From Tolypocladium sp. Sup5 PDA-1 (lineage: Eukaryota; Ascomycota; Sordariomycetes; Hypocreales; Ophiocordycipitaceae), in the NCBI GenBank assembly GCA_000750105.3, contig JPHH03000036.1:186001-250000 (forward strand): 64,000 nucleotides of DNA, read 5' to 3'. The notes beneath the pieces were generated by a model. It did no database searches, had not been told where the DNA came from, and saw nothing but the letters and a program-made list of their open reading frames with translations. The first letter of the stretch is position 1. Each line of letters starts with the position of its first letter. Both the position numbers and the translations under genes were made by a program. This document shows positions 46,901 through 56,613 of the stretch, piece by piece.

Positions 46901-47674
46901 GTTCGGCGGCTTCGCTCGTCAAACCCTGACCCCAAGGTGAATCCTCCCATCAAGCTGGCCGAGTTCTTTGCGTCCAAGTACGACAGGGATGAGTTTGCGC
47001 CGTCCAAGGCGTTTTCGACGGAGACTGCCTGCTCGCTATCTACGACGTTGGCCAACGCGCCGGTGCTTGACCAGGGCTTTGTCAACAAGTTTGTTGGATA
47101 CCTTTTGAAGAATGCTTGGACGGCGTCTGCAGAGACTACTAACAAGACTGCCGTGATCATTGCTGGGCCTTGCGGCACTGGCAAGACGACAACTGGCATT
47201 GCAGTGTCCAAGTGGCTGGGCCTGCCCTTTATCGAGGGCGACAATCTACACAGCCTGCATGCCGTCGAGAAGATGCGAGCAGGCGCCGCGCTCACGGACC
47301 AAGACCGCAAAGCCTGGCTGAGCCGCATCTCTGCCCACGCACAAGAAACTGTCCTCGACCTGGGTTACGCCTCCGTCGTCGTGAGCTGCTCCGCGCTGAA
47401 GCAGTCCTACCGCGGACACCTGAGGCAGCGCCTCTCCCGCAGCGGCATCAGCACCGTCTTCGTGCACCTCCAGGCCAGCGCGCGCGTCCTGGTGCAGCGG
47501 CTGGAAGCGCGGACGGAGCACTATATGGGCGCGGCCATGGTGCAGGGCCAGCTGGACGCGCAAGAGGATGCCGCCGCGGAGGAGACGGACGTCGTCCCCG
47601 TCGATGCCGAGGCTGACGAGGAGGCTGTTTTGGAAGAGGTCCGGTGGCTGCTGGGCGCAGTCATGGCATATTAG
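43892..47674 (+). CDS. Adenylate-forming reductase fused to gluconokinase-like domain
   Basis: Exons 43892-44546, 44611-45989 and 46040-47674 give 1222 residues. Domains are as follows. (1) The adenylation domain (~40-560) has SSGSTGLPKP at ~217-226, SHYGATEVG and RLDDTIVLVNGEKFNP. (2) The carrier domain has FSLGLDSLQ, with phosphopantetheine Ser at 602. (3) The thioester reductase (~675-1035) has VTGVTGSLGAH for NAD(P) and catalytic Tyr842/Lys846 in GYAQSKAVAE. (4) A complete GntK/gluconokinase-type kinase (~1048-1222) has Walker A GPCGTGKTT at 1054-1062, FIEGDNLHSLHAVEKM, LTDQDRKAWL, VVVSCSALKQSYRGHLR and a closing EETDVVPVDAEADEEAV. Domains 1-3 are the adenylate-forming reductase plan: activate a carboxylic acid, tether it, release an aldehyde or alcohol. 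The kinase is in the same exon as the reductase, with no stop or splice site between. I know of no characterised enzyme with this arrangement. The kinase could phosphorylate the released polyol-like product or simply be a fused moonlighting gluconokinase. Confidence 0.88.
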
Positions 47675-48401
47675 TGAAACGGCAAAGCAAGACGATGATG
47701 CGCCGGAGACCCGGAGTCAGCTGGTGCCGTAGCCGGTCATATGATCGTCCTGTCTCCGTGCGACATGGAACTGCTAGCATAGGGCACGATGCCGAATAGA
47801 GGTTAGAAGCTGTCTGTTCCTACGCTTCTTCGTCTCAACGAGGCCTTCCATGCGCCAAGTCGGGATGCCGGAGCCACCGGTTCAACGAACCCTTGACGGA
47901 ATCCGTCGTCGGATGTGCCAGCGGCCACCGTTCCACGCCACGCCGTCACGGGGACCCAATCACGCCTCATCGAGCCGTCGTCCCATTTCGGGGTGGCTGC
48001 GCTGGCGGGTTTGGGCTGTCGAGTTGTGAGACGGTAGGTGTTTAACCAGCGATTGGGAGGCGTTGGAGACGACCTCCCCCAAAAAGGGCTGTGACAGTTG
48101 GGGCCGCATGAATCGGCACGACCCCTGCTCCAAACCCGGGTCTTAATGCCGGAAGCGCCCACGACAGCACGTAGAGTTTGTCTTTGCTTTGGTCTTGCAT
48201 TTCTCTCTTTTCCAGTGTTTTGGTTGTGGGTTGCATCTTGACGACGCTCTTTTACGGTTTCGATTCTTTCAACTCGCTGGCGAGAGGTGTTGCTGGGCAG
48301 CCATTCCTCACGATCCTTGTGCAACTCGTATCAACAAGTCTATCAAACTCGCCGTACCTCGTTCAACTCTTACACGCGAGCTTCCACATACGACCCTCAC
48401 C
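47675..48401. other. Intergenic before the two-TM micro-protein
   Basis: No gene is supported. The last 200 bp are CT-rich, as in a fungal 5' UTR. Confidence 0.5.
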
Positions 48402-48668
48402 ATGGGCGCCAACCTCTCCTCCGAGGGCTTCGCCGACACCTCCAAGATCGTCCTCAGCGCACCGGACCGCGCCGCCGACATCATCATGGCGATAATATGG
48501 GCGCTCGTGCTGTACGCGTTCGCCATCATCTTCAGCACGTGCGCGCTCATCGACCGGTGGAAGGGCCCGACGGACAAGATACGCGTCGGCGGGGGATCGG
48601 TCGTGATGGCGGCGGTGCTGTCGACGGCGTGGCCCGTGGTGTTGCTGTACTTGATGTTTGCGGACTGA
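48402..48668 (+). CDS. Small two-TM membrane protein with myristoylation-like start
   Basis: An 88-residue single-exon frame starts MGANLSSEGFADTSK. Gly2 and Ser6 fit an N-myristoylation signal. Two hydrophobic segments follow (IIMAIIWALVLYAFAIIFST and SVVMAAVLSTAWPVVLLYLM) around a charged loop (DRWKGPTDKIRVGGG). Codon use is strongly fungal-coding (C/G third positions). The gene has a clean ATG in CACCATGG. I recognise no family name. It is probably a small conserved membrane protein, and myristoylation is inferred from the motif only. The frame is open upstream, but those residues look like translated 5' UTR. Confidence 0.65.
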   Translation: MGANLSSEGFADTSKIVLSAPDRAADIIMAIIWALVLYAFAIIFSTCALIDRWKGPTDKIRVGGGSVVMAAVLSTAWPVVLLYLMFAD

Positions 48669-48903
48669 GGGGGGACATGGGCGGCGTTATCACGATGAAG
48701 GGCATGCAACAGCATTTGGCGATGGGTCTGGAACATGGGTCTGACAGTCTGTGCAGTCGAACGAAGCACGTTGGGCAACGAATCATCGAAGGCGCTGGAA
48801 TAATACCGTCAGCAACCGTTCCATGAAGATTCAGAGTAAATCGAATGCTTTGCTGTACCACACATGTTGTACATCTGCGCCCCATTCTACCAGTGCAGTT
48901 CCG

Positions 48904-50446
48904 TCACCCGACCAAGGTGTTGCGCCGGCTCCTGTCTTGTCGTACATCCTTGCGCCCAACAATAGACTCGAGCGTCTGCCCCAGCGCCTTTGCATCGTAC
49001 CGCCCTCCCCGTCCCGTCTCATCCTTCGGCCCATACAGCCGCGTCGTGTCGATGCCCAGCTGCGCAAACCGCTGCTTGTCGACCCGCGGCGCAGCGGCGC
49101 CCTCGATGTGAATGACGTGCGTGACGTAGAGGCCGTACTCGTCCTCCGTCGGGCGCGCGAGGCCCCTCGAGTCGGCGCAGGCGTTTGCAATCGTCGCGAC
49201 AAAGTCAAGGCCCGTGAACGGGTCGCTCGAGGGCCCCGTCTCGCGGTCCGTAGTGCCGTTGAGGATGAGGATCTTGTTCCGGATCAGCGGGCTGGCGATG
49301 GCGTCGCCGACGCCCTTGAGCACGAGGTTCGGGACCAGCGACGTGAAGAGCGAGCCGATGCTGTAGATGATTGTGTTGGAGCCGTGGATCGCGTCCAGCA
49401 CGCGCGGGTTGGCGGGTATGCGGATCTCCTGGCCGTAGGGGTTGATGTACCAGATCCTGTCGATGCGCGCCGGCAGGTCTTCCTCGTCGTCCTTGGAAAA
49501 GGCAATGGCCGGACGCCTCAGCGCCGGCAGCGAGCCCGGGAGGTTTGCGTCCTCGATCTTGTCGTGCTCCTCCGTGTCGTGGCCGACCGACGGCGCGGGC
49601 GTGCGGGTGCCGGAGCTCGTCCCGGGGACCGCCGCGGTCGGCGCGCTGGGGTGTGAAATGTCGTTTTGGCCGGTTATCACGGTGCCGTCCCGCAGCCCGG
49701 CGGCGATGTGGTGCGCAAAGTTGGTGTTGAGCGCGGGCAGCACGGCGATGCGATCCGGCACGGCGCATATCGAGCTCAGCAGGTAGATGGCGGCCTCGAA
49801 GCTCCCCGTGAACAGCCGGGCGCCGGTGAGGAAGAGGTTGCCGATGCTGGAGCGCGAAAAGTCGAAGCGGCTGCTTGGGCGCATGCGCTTGACCACCTCG
49901 AGGTTGAAGCTGTTGAGATGGGAGCGGATGAGCTCGCGCTTGGGCGACGAGATGTCGCGCCACAGCGGGTGCGTGGCCTCGAGGATCTCGAACCACTCGG
50001 CCCGAGCCTCGTCGTGCGCCCTGGGGAGGCGGTGGTTGAAGAAATGCTTGATGGCGACCGTCTCGCCGTCGTCGTTGTCGGGGATGAGGCGCACGAGCCG
50101 CGAGCGCACGTCTCCGATGCCTACAGACGCGTCAACCCTCGGCGAGAAACGAGGCTTCTCGAGATGTGCTACCTGGGCCCCCGAAGACGCGGATGATCTC
50201 GCTCGTGCTGCCGCCGTTGTCGGAGATGGGCATCACATAGCTGAGCGACGCGCGGTTGGCCTCGCGCACGCGCTCAAAGACGTCGACGAGGCTGTTGGCG
50301 GCGCTGCCCCCCGAGAAGACGACGATGCCGCTGCGGGCGCCGGGGTTGGGGCTCACGGGGCGCCGGGGCGACGCCGGGGTCGTTGAAGCTGGGGGGGCGC
50401 CGGTTGGTAACTGCAGGGCGCTTTGCTGTGCGGGAGTGTGAGCCAT
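48904..50446 (-). CDS. CofD/YvcK-like (UPF0052) protein
   Basis: Exons 50446-50173 and 50120-48904 give 496 residues. The N-terminal ~38 residues are Pro/Ser-rich. Then comes the nucleotide-binding start IVVFSGGSAANSLVDVF, PISDNGGSTSEIIRVFGGPG with GIGDVRSRLVRLI, and SRSSIGNLFLTGARLFTGSF. Late motifs are YINPYGQEIRIP, GSNTIIYSIGSLFTSLVPNL and KILILNGTTDRETGP. These are hallmarks of the CofD/UPF0052 superfamily. Archaeal and bacterial members transfer a phospholactyl group to F420 precursors or (YvcK) act in carbon/cell-wall control. Fungi lack F420, so the fungal function is unknown, and a UDP-sugar-sensing role as in YvcK is speculation. A Ser/Thr/Glu-rich insert (~255-300) is poorly conserved. 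Confidence 0.85.
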
Positions 50447-51317
50447 TGGACGGGCGTTGCTGGACAGGAGGATGGGCTGAGTTGAGTTGGTTGACGTGTG
50501 CTGAGTGAAGCTTTATCGGCGATGGCGTATGAAGAAGCCACCTACAGCGTCCGAGTCGCGTGCCACTTCGCGGATGGTGCCGCTATCGTCCATCGGCTCC
50601 ATCGAGCCACTCGGCTTCATGTCGACGACGCCTTTCATGACATTGAGGCCATCCATCCCGTTAATTGGTGTCCCGAGTACGAAGTACGTGGCCTCATTGT
50701 TGATTTTGAGATTGATACTTCGTATGTACGAGTCGTATTAATAATCTTACAGGGGCTGGGTTGTGCCCAGTGCTGACTCGGAGATTCTGCCGGCCCCGGC
50801 CCACCGGAACACGGGCCTTGACACCGGCGACATCGGCAGATCGATAATACAGTATGTAGAGGCACCAGGATGTCTCCGAAGAGGGGCCACAACCTTGATG
50901 AGGTCAGTGAGGAGTACCTCGGAACATTTTCGTCTCTTTTGCGTCCCGAAACCTTCCCAGAGGCAGGGCCAGTGCCACTTATTAGCCGCTTGCGCCCTTT
51001 GATGGTGGCCGACGGGTATAAGAGCATCACCATTTTATCCTGCCGGACCCACGTTGACGTCAGGTACAAAGCCTATTCCCGAAGTCGAGGACAAGGACTG
51101 GGGAGACCACGGTCTCACCTTACAAATCAACCTTGATTTATAAAGACAACAGGAAAGAGTGGGCGGTACAACACCCGCGGCGTTCGTGGCCTTCATGCTT
51201 TATTTCGTATTTAACCATCCAGCCCCGGCCTTGTTTCATCACCTCAAATCGATACCCTAGACGCAAACATCAACAACTGCAAGATCGTCGAGTCTGTCCC
51301 GTCCCGTCCTCGCAGCC
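50447..51317. other. Divergent promoter region of CofD-like and MDR genes
   Basis: 870 bp, with no supported gene. Its right end includes the MDR gene's promoter and 5' UTR. Confidence 0.5.
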
Positions 51318-52491
51318 ATGGCGCAAGATATCCCCAAGACCACCAAGCAGTGGAACGTCACCGCCCAGGACGGCAAGGACGGCTTCAACGCCCTCAAGTT
51401 TTCCGAAAAGGCCGTGCCTGAGCTTGGCGATAGTCAGGTTCTCGTGAAGCGTGCGTCGCCCAGATTGACTTGTAAACGATTCGGTTCAAAGCTAACTCGC
51501 AAACGCAGTCCACGCAGCATCTCTCAACGTGAGATGGCCTCTGCTGCTGACTGTCTGACACGTCTGCTAACTGACCAAGTACCGCGACCTCATCATCCCC
51601 CTCGGCAAGTACCCCTTCCACACCATCCCCGATGTCGTCCCCGGCTCCGACGGCGCCGGCACGGTCATCGCCATCGGGAAGCAGGTCACTCGGTTCAAGC
51701 CCGGCGACAAAGTCGTCACGCTGTTCAACCAGGAACACATCGGTGGCCCTATGAATGTCGAGGCATCCCGATCTGGTCTCGGCGGCGCCATCCACGGCAC
51801 GCTCCGCTCCGTCGGCGCCTTCAACGAGCAGGGCCTCGTGCGCATGCCAGAGAACCTGACGCCGGTTGAAGCAGCGACACTCTCTTGCGCTGGATTGACG
51901 GCATGGAACGCCCTCTACGGTCTGGCAGATAACCAGGTCACACCCGGCCAATGGGTCCTCACACAGGGCACCGGCGGCGTGAGCATCTTTGCGCTGCAAT
52001 TCGCCAAGGCCGCCGGCGCAAGGGTCATCGCGACGACGGGCTCCAACGAAAAGGCCAAAGTCTTGAAGGAGCTCGGCGCAGACCACATCATCAACTACAA
52101 GGAGACGCCCGACTGGGGCGCCGTCGCCAAGGAGCTCACCGGCGGCATCGGCGTGGACCATATCGTCGAGGTCGCGGGCCCCCAGTCCATGGCGCAGAGC
52201 CTCGCGGCCATCAAGATGGGCGGCGTCATCACCATCATCGGCTTCGTCGGCGGGGCCGCCAAGGACCAGCCGGGCTTCCTCGACTGCCTGATGAACCTGT
52301 GCACGGCGCGCGGCATCCTGGTCGGCAGCCGGGCGCAGATGGAGGACATGTGCCGCGCCATCGAGGCGAACCCCGAGAGGCTGCGGCCGGTGGTGGACAA
52401 GAAGCTGTTTGGGCTGGAGGAGCTCAAGGAGGCGTACGAGTATCAGTGGTCGGGGAAGCACTTTGGCAAGGTGTGTGTCCAGATTGCTTGA
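51318..52491 (+). CDS. MDR-family NAD(P)H oxidoreductase
   Basis: Exons 51318-51450, 51509-51528 (only 20 nt) and 51580-52491 give 354 residues. The frame restores the conserved LHAASLNYRDLIIPLGKYPF across both junctions. Further motifs: VPGSDGAGTVIAIGKQVTRF, KPGDKVVTLFNQ, LTPVEAATLSCAGLTAWNAL, then the Rossmann segment WVLTQGTGGVSIFALQFAKA, ARVIATTGSNEKAKVLKELG and GADHIINYKE. The absence of the GHE zinc motif and the structural cysteine loop places it with zinc-independent quinone-oxidoreductase-like MDR enzymes. It is probably cytosolic, with unknown substrate. It lies outside the tight cluster but on the same side of the genome, so a link to it is weak. Confidence 0.9.
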
Positions 52492-53034
52492 GCCGATGCC
52501 GTAGCTAGGGAGGCTTGACGGCTGGCTCTTGCAACTTGCAAGGCCGGTTGGAGTCCAAAAACGGGCGAGGTCAGGGCTGGGAAGAGGCCTAGACAGAAGA
52601 GCCCAATGATGAGACGGGCTGCGATGGAAGTCCTACGTTACACAGTTGCAGTAGCAAAAGACTTTCGAACATAGGCCAGTCCAAGCCCCAGAAGCGGTGA
52701 TTTCTTCTGTTACATTTCATTTACTCCTGGAATCACAGCTGGAAAGTAGGTAAGCCTCGAGCCTCGTTTTATCCCCCCTTCGACTCTGACAATAACCAGA
52801 CAAGGAGAGCAAACCCGATTAAAAAACACGCTGTTGCCAATACTGATGCCTCGCTGCCGCTTTATAACGGCTAGAAAATGAGACTCATGGGATTACCCAT
52901 GCTACCGCACTCGGAATATTCGATGCCTTTCCCGACAGACACCTCGGAATCTCGTCCCGGGCCCGCTTATGGGATTCAGGCTATCAACTTCTGTTCTCTC
53001 TGATGCAAGAAAAGAGTGATTGTCCGCTTGATCA
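52492..53034. other. Intergenic, no gene seen
   Basis: It holds the 3' flank of the MDR gene and, at the right, the region beyond the end of the VWA relic. Confidence 0.5.
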
Positions 53035-53706
53035 CGCCGCCTCGCCGAGACCTGCTCGCGCGTACAACGCCTGTACCAGGTGTCCCGGCTGAGGCGCAAA
53101 CGACTCCCGACAGCCCGGACACACGGCCTAGTAGACGTTACCCCTGAAGTCAGCAATAGGAGCATTGAAACGATAGCGAGGACACCACGCCTTGAGCTCG
53201 AGGATACTAGGATGCCGCACGGCACGAGCCCGCAGCGCCTCGTCCACCGTGACGTCGTACGCCCGCCGCTCCGCAGCAGTCAGTTCGCCGCAGGTAGGCG
53301 TTGACGATGCGCGCCTCGTGCTCGGCGAGCTTCGTCCGGATGTACCGCGTGGCCAGGCTGTTCTTGTTCGCCAGCGCGATGAGGAGGTCGTGACCGGTCT
53401 GGCGCGGGTCGCTTTCACGGGTGTCGAGGAGCGCGTCGACGACGCTGCACAGGTCCACCCCGGGCGGTCATCCGACGCGAGGGTTCAGGCCAAAGACGCC
53501 GACGAACATGAGAGCATGGGGGTTCAGGCCCTGCTCTGCTTGGGCGAGCCTGAGAGACGCGCAGAGCACGGCGCGAAGGCGCTCGACTGCGCGCTCGTCT
53601 GAACGGCCCGTCTCGAGGGCCTCTCGCATGGAGCCGGATACATCGAGGAGTCAGCCGATCACTGCGGCGGGCGACCGGTCAAATATGCTGGGCAGGGAGC
53701 CGTATC
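53035..53706 (-). pseudogene. Decayed von Willebrand factor A domain gene
   Basis: The minus strand reads LPSIFDRSPAAVIG, stop, LLDVSGSMREALETGRSDER, then LCASLRLAQAEQGLNPHALM, FVGVFGLNPRVG, stop, PPGVDLCSVVDALLDTRESD, and HDLLIALANKNSLATRYIRT, KLAEHEARIVNAYL. After a frameshift near 53290 it continues GELTAAERRAYDVTVDEALR, then VRHPSILELKAWCPRYRFNA, DFRGNVY, stop, AVCPGCRESFAPQPGHLVQA. DVSGSM is the MIDAS metal-binding motif of VWA domains. Stops lie at 53653-53651, 53470-53468 and 53130-53128. Reading continues sensibly across all three, so the gene once encoded a longer VWA protein. Intact fungal relatives are cytosolic multi-domain proteins of unknown role. No 5' portion is recognised above 53706. 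Nonsense codons of TGA/TAG type could come from C-to-T change (RIP-like), which is inference. Confidence 0.8.
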
Positions 53707-54081
53707 TAGAGGAGTGACAAAGATGGATGGTGGGTTACATTGGGGAGGGACGCATATCATTACGAGACTTGGAACTCGGAGGCTGAATGCCTCCCCGCAT
53801 CTTGACCTTGCCAACAACATCAGGAATCCGTGACTGCGATAAGCTCCTTCAATTGGCCAACTGTATTAGGCAGCTTCACAATACGAAGTACGAAATACAT
53901 GTTGACTTCAGCCGCATACACGACTCCTCCCCGCCAGCCCTGAATCCGCCCCGTGTCCCAGCTATGGTCCTGAAATAGCCATCCATCTACCTTGTCATTA
54001 GGCAAAAACACTGAGACAACTTTTTAACCATATAATCTTGGCACCTGAGCACTTGAAAGCACACATCCACGCCGATCCTGC
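53707..54081. other. Intergenic, no gene seen
   Basis: It lies between the VWA relic and the GPI-protein stop. Confidence 0.5.
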
Positions 54082-54669
54082 CTAGAACAAGAACGCGAGC
54101 GCGCCGGCGAGCAAGCCGCCGATGAGGCCGGACGCGGACAGGCCGTTGGTGGCCGCGCCGGCGGTGATGACTGGGGGAAGTTGAGTGGTGACCGTCGCGT
54201 TGGGGGTCTGGGAAGGAACCAGGATGGAGGAGACGGTGGTAATGGGGATAGAGGCGGAGAACGAGGGCGCGCTGGACGAGGGAGGCTCCCCAGTGGAAGA
54301 AGTATCAGTGGAAGTAGGCTCCGTCGACGTCGGCTCCTGGGGGATCGTGACTGTGCTGGTGTCCCCGGGGATGATGCTCGTACGAGTATTGAAGTCCGTC
54401 GACGCACCGCCCGGCCCCTTGCACGTAGTACCCAGCGGGCAGCATCCGTACTTGCCGTTATCTGCGATGTCGCATCGCGCAGTGGCAGGGCAGCCGCCGG
54501 CCTGGTCGGGGCAGCAGGTGTAAGTCAACGGGACGCAGCCATCGCCGCATGGCTTCTCGCCCAGCTCGTTGCAGGGGATCTTGACGAGGTCTCGTGTTGA
54601 CAGCGTGGAGGGCATCCAGTTGGCGAGAGTGCCAGTGATGGAGAGAGCGAGGATGGCGATGGACTTCAT
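54082..54669 (-). CDS. Cysteine-rich GPI-anchored cell-surface protein
   Basis: A single exon of 195 residues. The signal peptide MKSIAILALSITGTLANW is followed by a compact cysteine-rich module (~33-85: IPCNELGEKPCGDGCVPLTY, then TCCPDQAGGCPATARC and YGCCPLGTTC), a Ser/Thr/Pro-rich stalk (~90-165) and a hydrophobic end (SGLIGGLLAGALAFLF) with a preceding small-residue site, i.e. a GPI signal. The cysteine pattern with CC pairs recalls granulin/ECM-like modules common in fungal surface proteins, but I cannot name the family. It is likely linked to the wall or plasma membrane and O-glycosylated (inference). A start at 54885 would place 72 residues before the signal peptide and is rejected. Confidence 0.8.
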   Translation of the reverse strand: MKSIAILALSITGTLANWMPSTLSTRDLVKIPCNELGEKPCGDGCVPLTYTCCPDQAGGCPATARCDIADNGKYGCCPLGTTCKGPGGASTDFNTRTSIIPGDTSTVTIPQEPTSTEPTSTDTSSTGEPPSSSAPSFSASIPITTVSSILVPSQTPNATVTTQLPPVITAGAATNGLSASGLIGGLLAGALAFLF

Positions 54670-56196
54670 TGTGATGGCGTTGAACGAATGAGTTGAACGA
54701 GTGATGGTGTTGCGCCTGCTAATGAACACAGGTGTCTGATTTGATGTGTGAACGGATAGCACAGAACAACAGTCTTTATCCTCATTGAAAGGATCCTCGG
54801 AGAGCCTATATACTTGCATTCTGATCCCAGCTTCCAGTCCCAACCCCCTCCAAGACCTCGTATACCCCATCCTCGCAAGGCACACTCATCCATCTGCCGA
54901 CATGTCAGCTCCCAGGCACAACACGGCCCAATTCAATATACCACTGACGGCGTCTCCAGCCCTAGAAACAAAGCCGCCGGATGCCGCCCCCGGGTGCCAC
55001 CATGCGGCGCGCGAGATCCGGATTGGCCCGCGGATCCGCCACGGCTTATGAAGGGCCCGGTGGCTGCGGCGCCGTCGCGGAGCTGAACTTGGCGACGCCA
55101 GCAGCATTGGCCAGTGCAGGCATTAGCCCAGGAAGGCGGGCAGCTTTGGCCTTGCTCTGGGCAGGTTGCGATGCTAGCTGTCGCAGAGCCGCAACGAGTC
55201 CGGATCGGGCTATGAGTGCGGTGGTGTGAGCGAAGGGCGCTGTTGATGAGACTAGGGGAGCCAAGACAACGTTGTAAACAAGCTCAATGATTGACAGCAA
55301 CGTAAGATCTGCATAGTTTGTCCGTCTAAGTCGCGTGTGCAATGATTGTGTAATCAAGATTGTTGCCGGCTTGCTTTCCCCTTTCTCAATACTCCTCCTA
55401 GGGGCACAATCATGGTTCCTTTTTGAGTCTGTCGTCGATTCGAAATGAAGCCAAAGGGCGAGAGAGAGCGATTCTTTCTTGGCTACATGACTCAATACCC
55501 CTCAGAGATTGAACTTAGGAGGAGCCCGACAGATGTGATGCCTGAGCTCGGAGCTACTTGGTCCACCATCTCCACGATTCCTCGCAAGAGAACACCCGCA
55601 GTCTTAACATCCAAGGGTCTCACAAAGAATAAATCCGGAGCCCTCACTCGAAATCAGCCTGGCACAGATCATACAACGGCCATGTTGAACGGGGCGATCC
55701 AGGAACAATGCCCTCGTCCTCAAAGTACACCAGTGCGAGCGCTTCGGCAAAGTTCACCTCCGAAAGCTGCTGCAGCCATCAAGCAGTTGCAGAACACCCC
55801 ACTCCATCACCGTCTCCAACCTACTAAGAGCCTGTGCTCTGCTGGACGATGATGGACGTATGACGCATGTGACACCACTGTCCTGCGGTGAACCACGTGC
55901 CGACGCGGAGGTGGCTTCGGGCAACAGAACGTTGTACAACAGGAAAGTCGTGATATACGAGAACAGTGTCGAATCAGCAAGGATGCGAGAGCCGCACCAA
56001 GTGTCGAGATCGAAATGACGCGTGCATTAGTGTACCATTACAACTCTTTACCCCCTAAACAACCATCCATCCCCCATTAACCCATTATCTCTAATCATGC
56101 AGGTAGTGCTACAGTAAAGAATGAATCGAAACCCATCGGTCTTTCGCATCTTAATCGGTGCTGCCGACTCGTCGTGCAGCTTAATAGTCGTGCAAC
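54670..56196. other. Gene-poor stretch
   Basis: 1.5 kb. One 135-codon plus-strand frame (55445-55852) has no domain and is not called. Confidence 0.45.
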
Positions 56197-56613
56197 TTAA
56201 TAAGCGCACTCCATGGACCACGCCTTCAGTCCGTCGGACTCATCGTAGCACTGGCCGTGCCGAACCGTGTGCCCGCCAGTCTTGCACTCGTCGTCGGTAA
56301 AGACGTGCACTGATACCTCAAAGTCAGTATTGTGGCCACTGCGCAGGAGGAAGCACGGCTGGGGGCGAGTCTCACGTTTGCAGCCGTCGTTGATGTCAAC
56401 CACAGTCACCGACTTGACGTGATCGCGGAAGCTCGTGCACGGGTTGTCCTTGATGTCATCGTCGATGACGGTCCACACGCCAAGGTTCTCATTGTAACAG
56501 CCCGTTTCGCCGTAGATGCGGAAGTCGGCGACGTGCTTGTTGCGAGTGAGGACAGCGGCACTGGCGCTGGTGGCCAGGACGGTGGCGGCTGCGAGGATGG
56601 ACGAGAAGAGCAT
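56197..56613 (-). CDS. Small secreted cysteine-rich protein
   Basis: A single exon of 138 residues. A clear signal peptide (MLFSSILAAATVLATSASAA) precedes a mature domain with seven cysteines (GCYNEN, NPCTSF, DGCKRE, QPCFLL, DECKTG, GQCYDE, MECAY). Size, secretion signal and cysteine density fit fungal small secreted proteins, many of which act in host interaction or as wall/antimicrobial factors. No specific family is recognised and no activity is claimed. It stands alone in a gene-poor region, as many such genes do. An uneven cysteine count suggests one free thiol or intermolecular bonding. Confidence 0.75.
   Translation of the reverse strand: MLFSSILAAATVLATSASAAVLTRNKHVADFRIYGETGCYNENLGVWTVIDDDIKDNPCTSFRDHVKSVTVVDINDGCKRETRPQPCFLLRSGHNTDFEVSVHVFTDDECKTGGHTVRHGQCYDESDGLKAWSMECAY

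Noticed and set aside
55445..55852. 135-codon plus-strand frame
   Set aside because: Low-complexity, no domain, no neighbour context. It could be real but is not supported.
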